A stretch of 64,000 bases of DNA from Blastomonas sp. SL216 (GCA_026625625.1 CP113055.1:1800501-1864500), one strand, 5' to 3'. Positions 53,298 through 63,043 are shown, counted from the stretch's first letter. The notes: a model not told the origin generated them from the sequence alone. Translations and numbers: made by a program.

Positions 53298-54605
53298 ATG
53301 AAGACATTGAAACTAGCTGGCTTGTTGCTCGCCGGAGCGGCGCTGTGCAGTCCGGCATTTGCCCGAGACGTTGTTATCCATGCAGGCACACTGATCGATG
53401 GCATCGCCGCACAGCCGCGAAAGCAGGTCTCGATTATCATTCAAGATGACCGGATCGTAGATGTCCAACCCGGCTTTGTCCGCCGTGAAGGGGCAGAGAT
53501 CATTGATCTTTCGGGCAAGACGGTGCTGCCAGGGCTGATCGATACCCACGTCCACATCATGCTCATGCTGGGCAATGCATCGCCCACCGTCTCGCTGGTC
53601 CGCAACACCGCCTATGACAATGTTCTGCAAGGCGTGGTGTATTCGCGGACGACGCTGATGGCAGGGTTCACCACGGTGCGCGATGTGGGAGGCTTCACCA
53701 CTGCGACCGTGGCGCTGAAGAACGCTATCGCGGGGGGGGCCATCATAGGTCCGCGAATGCTGGTGGCGGGCATGCCACTGGGCCCCACCGGCGGGCATTC
53801 CGACCACAGCACTGGACTGGACCCGGAGATCACCAATCCACACTGGACAGACTCGCTGGTCAACAGCCCCGATGATGCAAGGCGGATTGTGCGCGAACAT
53901 CACCGGGCCGGAACTGATCTCATAAAGATTATGCCCAGCGGCGGGGTGCTCAGTGTTGGAGATGATCCTGAAGCGCAGTTGATGACTGACGCGGAAATCA
54001 CCGCTGCGGTCGAGACCGCGCATACGCTGAAGATGAAGGTAGCCGCCCATGCCCATGGTGCCGGTGCGATCATCCGTGCATCGCAAACTGGCGTTGATTC
54101 CATCGAGCATGGTTCGTTCGGCAATGATGAAACAGACCGGGTGATGAAGGCTAATGGCACCTATCTGGTGCCAACCCTGATCGCCGGGGCCACGGTGTCG
54201 GCTGCGGTACGAGCCAATCCGGGGGTGCTTGGTCCGTCTTCTGCAGAAAAGGCGTTGGCAGTCGGTCCACAGATCGCCCGCAATCTGAGCCGCGCTTATC
54301 GCGCCGGGGTAAAGATAGCCTTTGGCACCGACGCTGGAGTTTTCCCGCACGGTAACAATGCACAGGAGTTCAAGCTGCTGACCGATGCTGGGATGTCGCC
54401 AATGGACGCGATCTTCAGCGCGACGCGCAATGCTGCCGACCTGATCGGCCAAAGCGACAATATCGGCAGCATTCAAAAGGGTCTTTTAGCTGACATTATT
54501 GCAGTTGATGGGGATCCACTCGCGGACATCATGCTGCTGCAGAACGTCAGCTTTGTCATGAAAGGCGGTAATGTGATCAAAGATATGCACACAGACACCA
54601 AGTGA
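53298..54605 (+). CDS. Exported metal-dependent amidohydrolase
   Basis: 435 residues with a signal peptide (LKLAGLLLAGAALCSPAFA). The metal ligands of the amidohydrolase TIM barrel are visible: DTHVHIM, the later KVAAHAHG and SIEHGSF, and the Asp in AFGTDAG. A Lys in LIKIMPSGG is placed as in Xaa-Pro dipeptidase and imidazolonepropionase-like members. It hydrolyses an amide, peptide or lactone; the substrate is unknown. GAGAGGA precedes the ATG at 53298. Confidence 0.88.
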   Translation: MKTLKLAGLLLAGAALCSPAFARDVVIHAGTLIDGIAAQPRKQVSIIIQDDRIVDVQPGFVRREGAEIIDLSGKTVLPGLIDTHVHIMLMLGNASPTVSLVRNTAYDNVLQGVVYSRTTLMAGFTTVRDVGGFTTATVALKNAIAGGAIIGPRMLVAGMPLGPTGGHSDHSTGLDPEITNPHWTDSLVNSPDDARRIVREHHRAGTDLIKIMPSGGVLSVGDDPEAQLMTDAEITAAVETAHTLKMKVAAHAHGAGAIIRASQTGVDSIEHGSFGNDETDRVMKANGTYLVPTLIAGATVSAAVRANPGVLGPSSAEKALAVGPQIARNLSRAYRAGVKIAFGTDAGVFPHGNNAQEFKLLTDAGMSPMDAIFSATRNAADLIGQSDNIGSIQKGLLADIIAVDGDPLADIMLLQNVSFVMKGGNVIKDMHTDTK

Positions 54606-54636
54606 CCAGAACACGGCTTCAGGCTGACGTGGCCGC

Positions 54637-55004
54637 CAGCTGGGATTACAGCGAGGCGGTTGTTTTTCGCATATGCCCGGTTGACGTAATGGGCTGCGTA
54701 GCAGAGCCCGTAGGGCGTGGCGACGCAGCCCAATGCTCATTCAATTCGTCGGCGAACGCCGCCGGGGTTGCGTACCCAAGGGATCAGTACGGTCTCACCC
54801 GGTTGTAATCCTCGACCCAAGCAACAAGCTCGCTCTCGAGCTCTCGCATTCGCCGGGCCTCGGACACCTCGAGTCCGGCATGCCTGGTCTTCCAGTTGTA
54901 GATCGTCGCTTCAGACGCAGCGTGCTGTCGGGGCAAGATCAGCTCTTCCGAAGACCTTGGACGCTTCGTCGCCTGCCCTTGCTTCGGGCCAGACTCTAAT
55001 CGCT
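54637..55004 (-). pseudogene. IS3-family transposase relic (fused orfA and orfB ends)
   Basis: The - strand encodes SSEELI...SEATIYNWKTRHAGLEVSEA, typical of the end of IS3 orfA. This is followed directly by ELVAWVEDYNRVRPY, a stop, and SLGYATPAAFADEL, the last part of the orfB integrase domain, where RPHxSLGY is normal. Most of orfB has been deleted and the remaining piece has an in-frame stop. A 10-bp inverted repeat (TGGGCTGCGT/ACGCAGCCCA) lies at 54690-54699 and 54723-54732. Confidence 0.75.
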
Positions 55005-55016
55005 CGTGGAGGAAAA

Positions 55017-55499
55017 TCAGGGGGTCATGTCACTCTGCAGTTCCTGCATCGTCGCGGATCGATGACCGTAACTGAGGACGCTGGTAATCTGCCAGGCGCC
55101 GTCCCGTTTCGCCCAGACCATCACGAACTTCGCGACACCCTCGAACCGTCCGGTAGCGAGTTCGCAGAAACGATGCTCGCCCTCCTCGATCGCACCATAG
55201 TCCTTGATCGGATAGACGTGGAAGCTCGCCGGAATCAGTTCCCGCTTCACCTTGCCACAGATATACTTGCGAACGCCGTCGACCATCGCGTCACGCTCGA
55301 ACGTTGCCCCACCGGTATCATGATAGAAAGCGACATGAGGGTCGAAATAGCCTGAAAACGTTGGCAAGTCGCAGCGATTGTAGGCGTCGAATGCTTTCGC
55401 ATCGAGATCGCCGATCTGGGTCGCCAGAGAATCTCTCGGCGGAGGGGCAGGCACCGCCGCCAATGTGGCTGCGAGGGCGAGAGCGGGTGTCATATTCAT
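55017..55499 (-). CDS. Exported NTF2-like (SnoaL/DUF4440) protein
   Basis: 160 residues with a short signal-like start (ALALAATLAAVPAPPP). The body is an NTF2-like fold: DAKAFDAYNRCDLPTFSGYF, DPHVAFYHDTGGATFERDAM, and FVMVWAKRDGAWQITSVLSYG. Such proteins are small ligand-binding or isomerase domains. It lies immediately after a serine hydrolase on the same strand (8 bases apart) and is probably co-transcribed with it. Confidence 0.8.
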   Translation of the reverse strand: MNMTPALALAATLAAVPAPPPRDSLATQIGDLDAKAFDAYNRCDLPTFSGYFDPHVAFYHDTGGATFERDAMVDGVRKYICGKVKRELIPASFHVYPIKDYGAIEEGEHRFCELATGRFEGVAKFVMVWAKRDGAWQITSVLSYGHRSATMQELQSDMTP

Positions 55500-55506
55500 G
55501 ATTCAC

Positions 55507-56595
55507 TCAGTTCATCTGGCCGCGCAGGAAGGCGATTAGCCTTGGATCGCTGCCGGTGCGTTCAAGGATGGGCAGTATCATCCGCCAGCCGTTATCGCTG
55601 TTGGTCAAAATGACGATCCCATCGCCCCGCGCACGATCGATAGCGGCGAAGGTAAAAGCTCCAGCATCCTTGCCAGTGTGAAGCATGGTTGTGCCACCAG
55701 GGAAGCCGAGCAACTGCCAACCCAGTCCGAAGCCGATCCACGGTGGACAGGAGGCCACCTTCACGCCCGCGCAGGTGTCGGCATACAGGTCGGCCTGTGA
55801 TCGGTTGCGTTCTGAAGCGACCGACGAGGACAGGCCTTGGTTTTGCTGGACCGAGATGAGGAAGCGCGCGTAGTCCTTTGCTGTGGAATGTGCGAGGTCA
55901 GCCGCATTGTACCGCTTCACCGGTGCGACCGGCAGGCGCTGGCCAGCAGCGTCGTAAGGCGAAGCAAACGGGCCCGGCAGGCCTTGGGCCGACACATACC
56001 CCGAGACGCGCATGCCAGCGGGCGCGAACAGCCAGCGGCCCGCCAGCGCCTCGAAGGACTGTCCTGTGCGATGCTCGGCGTAGCGCGCGGCATATTGATA
56101 GCCCTCGCCCGAATAGCCCGTGGTCGTGCCTGGGTCGTGTTCAAAGGCTAGCCCTTTGGCATCGCGCCAATTTGGCAATCCGGTTCGGTGGCTCAGCGCC
56201 AGCCGGACCGTTAGCGTCTTCTTGCGTGGATCCCCGGCCAGGTCGGGATCACTCCAGAATTCATCCATTGGCGCATCGAGCGACAGCTTTCCCGCCGATA
56301 CCAAGCGCAGAATGACCTCGGCAGTCAGCGGCTTGGTCAGGGAAGCCAGATTGTAGCGGGTGTCGACGGTCGCCTTGCGGTGGGGGCCCGCCGTGCCCCA
56401 AGCGCCAGTGGCAACAATGCGGCCGTTTCTGATGAGGGCAACCGACGCGCTCTCGACGCGCTGCTCGCGCAAGGTGTCCGTCATGTCGGGTAGACTAAGT
56501 CGCGGCTCGGCCTGCACAACTGAGGTACCGGCCAGTAGCGCGACAACGCTGCCCAAAGCGGCTCGTTTCGCCAATCTGCTAGCTGTATTATTCAT
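55507..56595 (-). CDS. Serine hydrolase of the beta-lactamase class C / S12 type
   Basis: 362 residues with a signal peptide (ALGSVVALLAGTSVVQA). The active-site SxxK is SLTK in YNLASLTKPLTAEVIL. A YxN-like motif is near DYARF, and the HTGKDAGAF segment replaces the third motif (HTG). The family includes D-aminopeptidases, esterases and penicillin-binding-like proteins; true beta-lactamase activity is not implied. The frame is open far upstream (to 57210), but homology starts at the ATG at 56595. Confidence 0.85.
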   Translation of the reverse strand: MNNTASRLAKRAALGSVVALLAGTSVVQAEPRLSLPDMTDTLREQRVESASVALIRNGRIVATGAWGTAGPHRKATVDTRYNLASLTKPLTAEVILRLVSAGKLSLDAPMDEFWSDPDLAGDPRKKTLTVRLALSHRTGLPNWRDAKGLAFEHDPGTTTGYSGEGYQYAARYAEHRTGQSFEALAGRWLFAPAGMRVSGYVSAQGLPGPFASPYDAAGQRLPVAPVKRYNAADLAHSTAKDYARFLISVQQNQGLSSSVASERNRSQADLYADTCAGVKVASCPPWIGFGLGWQLLGFPGGTTMLHTGKDAGAFTFAAIDRARGDGIVILTNSDNGWRMILPILERTGSDPRLIAFLRGQMN

Positions 56596-57089
56596 ACAAC
56601 ACGCATAATGGGGTGCACACGTCATGGCAACCCCATCGCCTCCCCCCGTTCCTGTAAAAGAAGGTAAACGGCAGGCAAAGGCCCGTCGCTTCTGCCAACA
56701 ACAGCTCGAACCTGGTGAAGCCGAGCAGATGGAACGGCAGCTTACCATGCTCCGCGTTTTCGAACGCGCCTTTCCAGTCATGCCGTCATGATGGACATTC
56801 AGCGCCTGCGCAATCGACATCCGTTTTGGACTGGGATTGCCGATCGGCACCAGACCCGTGAATGGCAGAAATGCTGTCCAATTAATTTTGCATGTCGTGG
56901 CTTTTGCCCGTTCGCAAATGTTTGTCTTCAAGGTCATCGGACGGCTTAGATAGCGCTTCGTCCATGCCTTGATAATCGTGACCGCGCGGAAGTAGGTGGA
57001 CACCTCTGAGTCGCAAATGAGATTTGAACCTCTACTTTTCTGAAGAAATCGTCCAAGGTGTGGCTGATCGGGGAGGATGAGCGCCGGGT
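56596..57089. other. Region without recognisable gene
   Basis: About 490 bases. The - strand frame continues from the hydrolase gene but has no domain. It may contain eroded insertion-sequence DNA, as the next segment does. Confidence 0.35.
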
Positions 57090-57350
57090 TTAGGCCCAGC
57101 GGAACGCAGTCTCGTCCAGCCAAAGCGAATTGAGGAGTGCGGCGAGCTTTCGTGCGAAGGCGAGCCTGGCGGGTTTGACGCCTCTTGCTTCTGCAATATT
57201 CATTCCCCATTGCTGGAGCGCGGATCGCCGCTCCGCTTGGGAGAAGAGGACGTTGGCGGCCTCATGCAGCAACCCGCGCAACATGCGATCGCTGGCCTTG
57301 GATATCGGGCGGCTGGTGTCACGTTCATCCATCTGATTGCATCGAGGGCA
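57090..57350 (-). pseudogene. C-terminal fragment of an IS110-family transposase
   Basis: The translation RPISKASDRMLRGLLHEAAN, VLFSQAERRSALQQWGM, ARGVKPARLAFARKLAALL and LWLDETAFRW is the C-terminal end of an IS110-type transposase. That end usually reads GHISKxGDxxLRxxLxEAAN. The N-terminal three quarters are missing. It belongs to a different subgroup from the two intact copies and points opposite to the next fragment. Confidence 0.75.
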
Positions 57351-57421
57351 CAAGTCCGGCACGGGCTCCGACATCCTCACCTCTCGCGAAACGACATGGT
57401 TCTTCGGTAATGGCTGTGTAG

Positions 57422-57702
57422 GTGGCCCGCCCGCGCACGCAGATCAGCAATGCCCTGCGCGCCCACATGGCCGAGTTCGGCATCACCGGAGCCATTGGGC
57501 ATAGAGGACCCGAGCGCCTGATCGCAATCATCGCCGATCAGGACGATACCAGATTGCCGCAAGTGGCACCGACCTGCTGTGCTGTGCACCCTGCTCGAGA
57601 TGGTATAGGACCAGATCTTCGCCGATGACCGGCGTATCCTCGCTGATACCCGCAAGACAGAGGCCAGCCGCAGGCTGATGAAGATACCCGGCATCGGTCA
57701 GC
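57422..57702 (+). pseudogene. Internal fragment of an IS110-family transposase
   Basis: The fragment reads RTQISNALRAHMAEFGITGA and RLIAIIADQDDTRLP, then shifts frame to FADDRRILADTRKTEASRRL and MKIPGIG. It is close to residues ~145-225 of transposase 1 (18956-19984). It lacks both ends and has a frameshift. Its right end abuts a truncated acyl-CoA dehydrogenase at about 57702. Confidence 0.8.
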
Positions 57703-58071
57703 GCAACGGGCCGATCGTGGTGCCTGCGATCAACCGGGGCAACAGGCGCTCCTGTTGTGCCGGATTTCCGTCCTTCAATATGCCAGATAAGATCAGGCTG
57801 TTCTGGATCCAGTTGATCGTAAGAAGGGCTCCATCGGCGGCGACAACTTCCATCAGCGCGAACGTATAGCTGACATACTCCGCGCCCGCGCCACCGAGGT
57901 GCGCAGGCGCGGTCATGCCCATGAAGCCCAAGTTGCGCGACCTCCTGAAAAAACCCTGACGGACAGCCACCGACCTCCTCATACCGATTATTTCAGGGGC
58001 GCGCACGTTTCTGTGCAAAAATCGCGCACCACGTCGCGGATCGATGCTTGGGTCTCGGTCAAGATGGTCAT
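57703..58071 (-). pseudogene. Truncated acyl-CoA dehydrogenase
   Basis: An ATG at 58071 starts MTILTETQASIRDVVRDFCT, a typical acyl-CoA dehydrogenase N-terminus. The frame then meets a stop and a shift. In another frame it continues LGFMGMTAPAHLGGAGAEYV, SYTFALMEVVAADGALLTIN and LLPRLIAGTTIG. The sequence breaks just where ALAMTEP would be expected, at the junction with the IS110 fragment. It lay 3 bases downstream of the oxidoreductase stop and was probably its operon partner. Confidence 0.8.
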
Positions 58072-58074
58072 GGG

Positions 58075-61000
58075 TCAGGCCGCCTGGCTGATGATTTCGG
58101 TCTGTTCGGACGCAGTGTTGCTGCTGGTAATGAGCGCGGCGCGCTTGGCGACATACTCGGTCATCGCCAGCTGTTTCACCGGACCGAATCCCCGCACCAT
58201 TTGCGGCAGGCTGGCAATCAAGACCACCCGCTGCAGTCCCTCACCGTCCAGGTCCTTGCAGAGCGTCTCGACGGTCGCGAGATACTCGTCGCGCAGCGCG
58301 CGTTCCGTCCGCCGTTCGTGCGTGCGTCCAAAGGGATCGACCCAGGTCCCGCGGAGCCGCTTCAGCCGGGCGAGGGCTGAAAATGCGGTGAACACCCACG
58401 GCCCGAACTTGCGCTTGGCGGGCCGACCGGTGCGCGGATCGATGCGCGACAAGATCGGAGGTGCGAGCCATACCGACACGCGCTGCGTGCCCGAAAACTG
58501 CGCCCCCAACGCCTCGCGGAAGGCAGGTTCGGCATAAAGCCGGGCAACTTCATACTCGTCCTTGTAGGCCATCAGCTTGTAGGCGTTGACCGCAACCTCC
58601 CTCACCAGCGTTTCGCCATCCGGGCCCAGCGGTGCGGCAGCGGACTTCACATGCGCCAGCAGCGCACGGTAGCGATCGGCATACCCTTGGTCTTGATAGG
58701 CAACCAGATCAGCCGCGCGGCGAGCGATCATCGCGTCGATCGTGTCTTCGTTCGGCGCTTCAACCTTGGCGATGCCTGCGATCTGCTCCACCGCAGGACC
58801 ATCGATCGCAGCAAGCCGACCCCAAGCAAAGGCACGCTTGTTGAGCTTCACCGCCGCGCCATTCGCATCGATTGCAGCATCGAGGGCCTCAGCCGAGATC
58901 GGCAGCAACCCCTTCTGCCAGGCATAGCCGACCAGCAGCGTGTTTGCCGCTACACTGTTGCCGAACAGACCTTCTGCGATTCGCGTGGCGCTGAGTAAGA
59001 AACCCTTGTCGCCGCCGCGCATCAGCAGCGCGTCAATCATCTGGGCGGTGGGCAGGGAAGCGTCGCGATCGGTGACGATGTCGGACGTCGGGGTCTCGTC
59101 GGCGTTGAGCACGATCGCGCCCCGACCCCGCGCGAATTTACCCAATGTGTCGGGACTTGCGGCCACGACCGAGTCGGTACCCAGCAGCAGATCAGTTTCG
59201 CCAGCGCCAATGCGCACCGCGTGGATCGGCATATCCTGTGGCGCTATCCGCACCTGGCTGACGACCGCGCCGTTCTTCTGCGCCAGACCGGTAAAATCCA
59301 GCACCGTCGCGCTGAGCCCGTCCAGATGTGCTGCGGTGCCGAGCAGTGCTCCGACCGTCAGCACGCCCAGCCCACCAATGCCCGCGACGTAGATGTTGTA
59401 ATCCGCAGCAATGTCGACCCGCACCGGGTCCGTGAGGCGAGCGAACAGCTCAGCCTCCATGGCCTCAATCGCTGCGCCGTCAGGCTTGCGTAGCACAGGT
59501 CCGTCGATTTCGACGAAGCTCGGGCAGAAACCCTTTACGCATGAAAAATCCTTGTTGCAGGCGGACTGGTTGACCCGGCGCTTAGTGCCAAAGGGCGTTT
59601 TTTTGGGCTCGACCGCGATGCAGTTCGACTGGACCGAACAGTCGCCGCACCCTTCGCAGACGCGTGGGTTGATAAACAATCGTCGGTCGGGATCGGGAAA
59701 CTCGCCGCGCTTGCGGCGACGGCGCTTCTCAGCGGCGCAGGTCTGTTCGTACACGATCGCGCTGACGCCCGGAATGTCGCGCATTTCGCGCTGGATCGCG
59801 TCCATGTCGTCGCGGTGCCATGCCTTGGCGCCGCCGGGCAGATCGTGCCATTTGGCGGGATCATCGCTGACCAGCCGAACCTCGCCGACGCCTTCCGCCT
59901 GTAACTGGGCGACGATCCGGCGCGGTTCAATGACGCCTTCGGCGGGCTGGCCGCCGGTCATCGCAACCGCATCATTGTAAAGGATCTTGAAGGTGATGTT
60001 GGCCTTCGATGCAATCGCCGCGCGGATCGCGAGCAGCCCGCTATGCTGATAGGTCCCGTCGCCAATGTTCTGGAAAATGTGCTGCGTCTGCGAGAATGGC
60101 GCGGCGCCTACCCATTGCAGGCCTTCGCCGCCCATCTGGCTGAACGTTGGCGTCTTCAACGCGGGCTGTGACAGCGCCATCACATGACATCCGATACCAC
60201 CACCCGACATCGATCCCTCGGGCGTCTTGGTAGAGCTGTTGTGTGGACAGCCCGAGCAGAAGAATGGCTTACGGATAGGAAACGGAATGACCTCACCGCG
60301 CTTCGCCGCCACGACGAGCGATGCCAACCTGGCATCGAGACCAATCGAGCTGGTATCGCCCAGACGCGCAACAATCGCTTTTGCGATCATCAACGGGGTA
60401 AATTCCATGATCACCGGCAGCAACGCAGCACCTGCCTCGTCGGTCTTCCCGGTGACGCGCATGCGCCTGCCGGTGTGGTGGAAAAGCGCCGACTTGACCT
60501 GATTTTCGACAGTCGGACCCTTTTCTTCGATCACAAAAATCTCGTCGGCCTGACCTGCAAACGCCAGCAGCGGGGCGGCCGCCAAAGGCCAGCTCATTGC
60601 CACCTTGTAGATCGACAGGCCGATCGCGCGAGCCTCGTCCTCGCCGATGCCTAGGTTTGCCAGCGCCTGCATCACATCCTGATGCGCCTTGCCGACCGTC
60701 ACCAGCACCAGCTTTTTGTGCTCGCTCTCGAAAATGGGGCGATCGATGCGGTTGGCGGTGGCCCAGCCGATCGCTGCGGGAATGCGCTCCTCGATCATGC
60801 GCCTTTCATATTCGGCGCGCTGGCCGGGCCAGGCGATCGTTGGATCCCAGTTCAGGCCGTGCGCGGGCACCAATCCGACAGGCGCCATGAATTGGGGATA
60901 GGCATTTGGAAGCTCGAACGTGGCCGCGCTCTCCACCACCTCGGCGATCGTCTTCATCGCGACCCACAGGCCGGAAAACCGCGACAGGGCAATCCCGGAA

Positions 61001-61554
61001 AGGCCCAGCGAAAGAATTTCGGAGACATCTGCGGGCTGGAGCACCGGCATCATAACAGACTGGAAAATCCCGTCAGTCTGGTGCGGGAACATTGATGACT
61101 GCGCAGCATGGTCGTCACCACCGACCGCCAAAACCCCGCCCAGCGAGGACGTGCCTAGCATGTTTGCATTGCGGAAAACGTCGCCAGTGCGGTCGACGCC
61201 ATTGCCCTTGCCGTACCAGATCCCGAAAACGCCGTCGCTGGTGGTCGGGCCATAGGCCTTGTGCATCTGCGCACCCCACAAGGCGGTTGCCGCGAGATCC
61301 TCGTTGAGACCCGGCTGAAACACAATTTCGTGCGCGGCGAGATGCTCGTGGGCCTTCCACAAGTGCTGGTCATAAGCGCCTAGCGGAGACCCGCGATACC
61401 CGGACACCAGCCCGGCGGTGTTGAGCCCATGGCTGCGATCCAGCCGCCGCTGCATCATCGGCAGACGAACCAGCGCCTGGATCCCGGTCATGAAGGTAGG
61501 CCCGGTTTCGGCGTTGTAGATTGCGTCCAGGCTTGTGATACGATCGAATGTCAC
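58075..61554 (-). CDS. Indolepyruvate ferredoxin oxidoreductase, fused alpha and beta parts
   Basis: 1159 residues. The alpha part has CSGCPHNSSTKTPEGSMSGG (thiamine-diphosphate domain) and an iron-sulfur segment CEGCGDCSVQSNCIAV. The C-terminal third is the pyruvate-oxidoreductase gamma-like domain (VAGIGGLGVLTVGALLGTAA). It oxidatively decarboxylates aryl or branched 2-oxo acids to acyl-CoA, using CoA and an electron acceptor. The fused form is usual in aerobic alpha- and betaproteobacteria. The GTG at 61554 follows GGGAG. A divergent Lrp-type regulator lies upstream, a common arrangement. Confidence 0.9.
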   Translation of the reverse strand: MTFDRITSLDAIYNAETGPTFMTGIQALVRLPMMQRRLDRSHGLNTAGLVSGYRGSPLGAYDQHLWKAHEHLAAHEIVFQPGLNEDLAATALWGAQMHKAYGPTTSDGVFGIWYGKGNGVDRTGDVFRNANMLGTSSLGGVLAVGGDDHAAQSSMFPHQTDGIFQSVMMPVLQPADVSEILSLGLSGIALSRFSGLWVAMKTIAEVVESAATFELPNAYPQFMAPVGLVPAHGLNWDPTIAWPGQRAEYERRMIEERIPAAIGWATANRIDRPIFESEHKKLVLVTVGKAHQDVMQALANLGIGEDEARAIGLSIYKVAMSWPLAAAPLLAFAGQADEIFVIEEKGPTVENQVKSALFHHTGRRMRVTGKTDEAGAALLPVIMEFTPLMIAKAIVARLGDTSSIGLDARLASLVVAAKRGEVIPFPIRKPFFCSGCPHNSSTKTPEGSMSGGGIGCHVMALSQPALKTPTFSQMGGEGLQWVGAAPFSQTQHIFQNIGDGTYQHSGLLAIRAAIASKANITFKILYNDAVAMTGGQPAEGVIEPRRIVAQLQAEGVGEVRLVSDDPAKWHDLPGGAKAWHRDDMDAIQREMRDIPGVSAIVYEQTCAAEKRRRRKRGEFPDPDRRLFINPRVCEGCGDCSVQSNCIAVEPKKTPFGTKRRVNQSACNKDFSCVKGFCPSFVEIDGPVLRKPDGAAIEAMEAELFARLTDPVRVDIAADYNIYVAGIGGLGVLTVGALLGTAAHLDGLSATVLDFTGLAQKNGAVVSQVRIAPQDMPIHAVRIGAGETDLLLGTDSVVAASPDTLGKFARGRGAIVLNADETPTSDIVTDRDASLPTAQMIDALLMRGGDKGFLLSATRIAEGLFGNSVAANTLLVGYAWQKGLLPISAEALDAAIDANGAAVKLNKRAFAWGRLAAIDGPAVEQIAGIAKVEAPNEDTIDAMIARRAADLVAYQDQGYADRYRALLAHVKSAAAPLGPDGETLVREVAVNAYKLMAYKDEYEVARLYAEPAFREALGAQFSGTQRVSVWLAPPILSRIDPRTGRPAKRKFGPWVFTAFSALARLKRLRGTWVDPFGRTHERRTERALRDEYLATVETLCKDLDGEGLQRVVLIASLPQMVRGFGPVKQLAMTEYVAKRAALITSSNTASEQTEIISQAA

Positions 61555-61665
61555 GCCGGTCTCCCAAAAATTGGCATATCATAACCGGATGGCCAAGGTG
61601 TTTGGGACCAAAGTGAACGTTTATTTGTAGATATATTGGTATGAATGCGCTAAGCATAGCATGCC

Positions 61666-62154
61666 ATGCCAAACAAAACATCTAATCTTCTGACCCTCGA
61701 TCGTGCGGATACCGAAATCCTCAAGACCCTGAGCGCCGATGGACGAATCAGCTGGCGGGATCTTGCTGACCGGATCGGTCTTTCGCTCACGCCGACGTTG
61801 CGCCGGGTTCGTCAGCTCGAACAAAGCGGCGTCATTCAGGGCTATGCCGCTCAGATCGATCAGACCCGCCTGATCGGCTCGATGGCAGTGTTCATTTCGA
61901 TCACGCTGGAACGGCAGATCGACGAGGTGCTGAACAGCTTCGAAGCGGCGGTGCTCGCATTGCCCGAGATCATGGGAGGCTATCTGATGAGCGGTGGATC
62001 GGACTACATGCTGCATGCCTTTGTCGAAGATCTGGAGCATTATCGCTCGCTACTCGGGCGGCTGACCCGTCTGGACGGGATAGCGCATATCCAGTCCAGT
62101 TTCGTGCTCAAGACGTTTGCCCAGCACAACAGCGCGGCCAGCGCAATCGCCTGA
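61666..62154 (+). CDS. Lrp/AsnC-family transcriptional regulator
   Basis: 162 residues. The N-terminal helix-turn-helix reads DTEILKTLSADGRISWRDLA followed by RIGLSLTPTLRRVRQLEQSG. The C-terminal RAM domain has AVFISITLERQIDEVLNSFE and GGYLMSGGSDYMLHAFVED. It is divergent from the oxidoreductase with 111 bases between, so it probably senses an amino acid or keto acid and controls that gene. The ATG at 61666 is the second of two adjacent ATGs; the first is in another frame. Confidence 0.88.
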   Translation: MPNKTSNLLTLDRADTEILKTLSADGRISWRDLADRIGLSLTPTLRRVRQLEQSGVIQGYAAQIDQTRLIGSMAVFISITLERQIDEVLNSFEAAVLALPEIMGGYLMSGGSDYMLHAFVEDLEHYRSLLGRLTRLDGIAHIQSSFVLKTFAQHNSAASAIA

Positions 62155-62160
62155 CGGCAT

Positions 62161-63043
62161 TCAGGCTGCGGCGGCCGAGCCCGCATCGATTGCACGGCGC
62201 GCGAAGATGAGCACGCCTTCGAGCCCTGCGTGATCGAGCTGCGTTGCTGGGACGAAGCCTGCGCCCTATCCGACACCGCCGACACCATAGCTGCCCAGTG
62301 CATGTACCATCCGGTCCGTTGCTGCATCGCGCAATCCCGGCACCCCCAGAACGCTGCCGTCTACCACGATCCGGCTCGGCGACCACGCCATGACGATGGT
62401 CGCGAACAACTGCCCGAGATAGTCAGCGATCGCACGGAGCCCTCCGATACATCCTTAAGCGCCCTTCCAGCCAGCCGGGCCCGCGGTCATGCCTTCGGAC
62501 CAGTTGGGCTGGAACTGGCAGGTGATGGCGGTGATATCGCCAAGATTTCGCAGGACCGGCACGTGGCCGATCTCGGGGGGCATTGCTTAGATCAGCATCC
62601 GTCCAGAGATGGCCAGCCAGCACCGATCCCGGTGCCGATCGTGACATAAACGACGCTCGCACAGCCCTTGCCCGCCCCGCCCTGCTGTTCGGCCAGCACC
62701 GCTGCGTTGACATCGATCACGGCCGCAATCCCAAGACTCGATTCCAGATCCAGCCCCAAATTCGCCCCGTCCATCCGGGTTTGGAGGTTGCCAGCACCTC
62801 GCCATGATTTCGGGCTGCTCTATCCACAACGACCGGACCGAAGGCTACGATGCCAACGCACGCCAACCGCGCGGGCGCTTTTCGGCGAAAGCGCACAGCA
62901 CATCCTTGGTCGCCTACCACGTAGTGGTCGGCCAGCGATCCTCCTGCGAAGCCGTGTCGTCGCGTACAATCCGCGCCAATTTTTTTGCCGCCCGTTTCCG
63001 CCGCCACCCACCACGGAACGTGCGTCGTGCGTCTTTCTGACAT
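62161..63043 (-). pseudogene. Decayed ROK-family sugar kinase (fructokinase-like)
   Basis: Pieces of one ROK kinase lie in order but in different - strand frames: VAAETGGKKIGADCTRR, then ACVGIVAFGPVVVDRA and GEVLATSKPGWTG, then LGLDLESSLGIAAVIDVNAA and YVTIGTGIGAGWP, then AMPPEIGHVPVLRN. In-frame stops and several frameshifts separate them. The gene is therefore dead. Intact relatives phosphorylate fructose or glucose. Confidence 0.75.

Noticed and set aside
56596-57210. The long N-terminal extension of the serine hydrolase frame
   Set aside because: It has no domain and precedes a normal signal peptide start at 56595.
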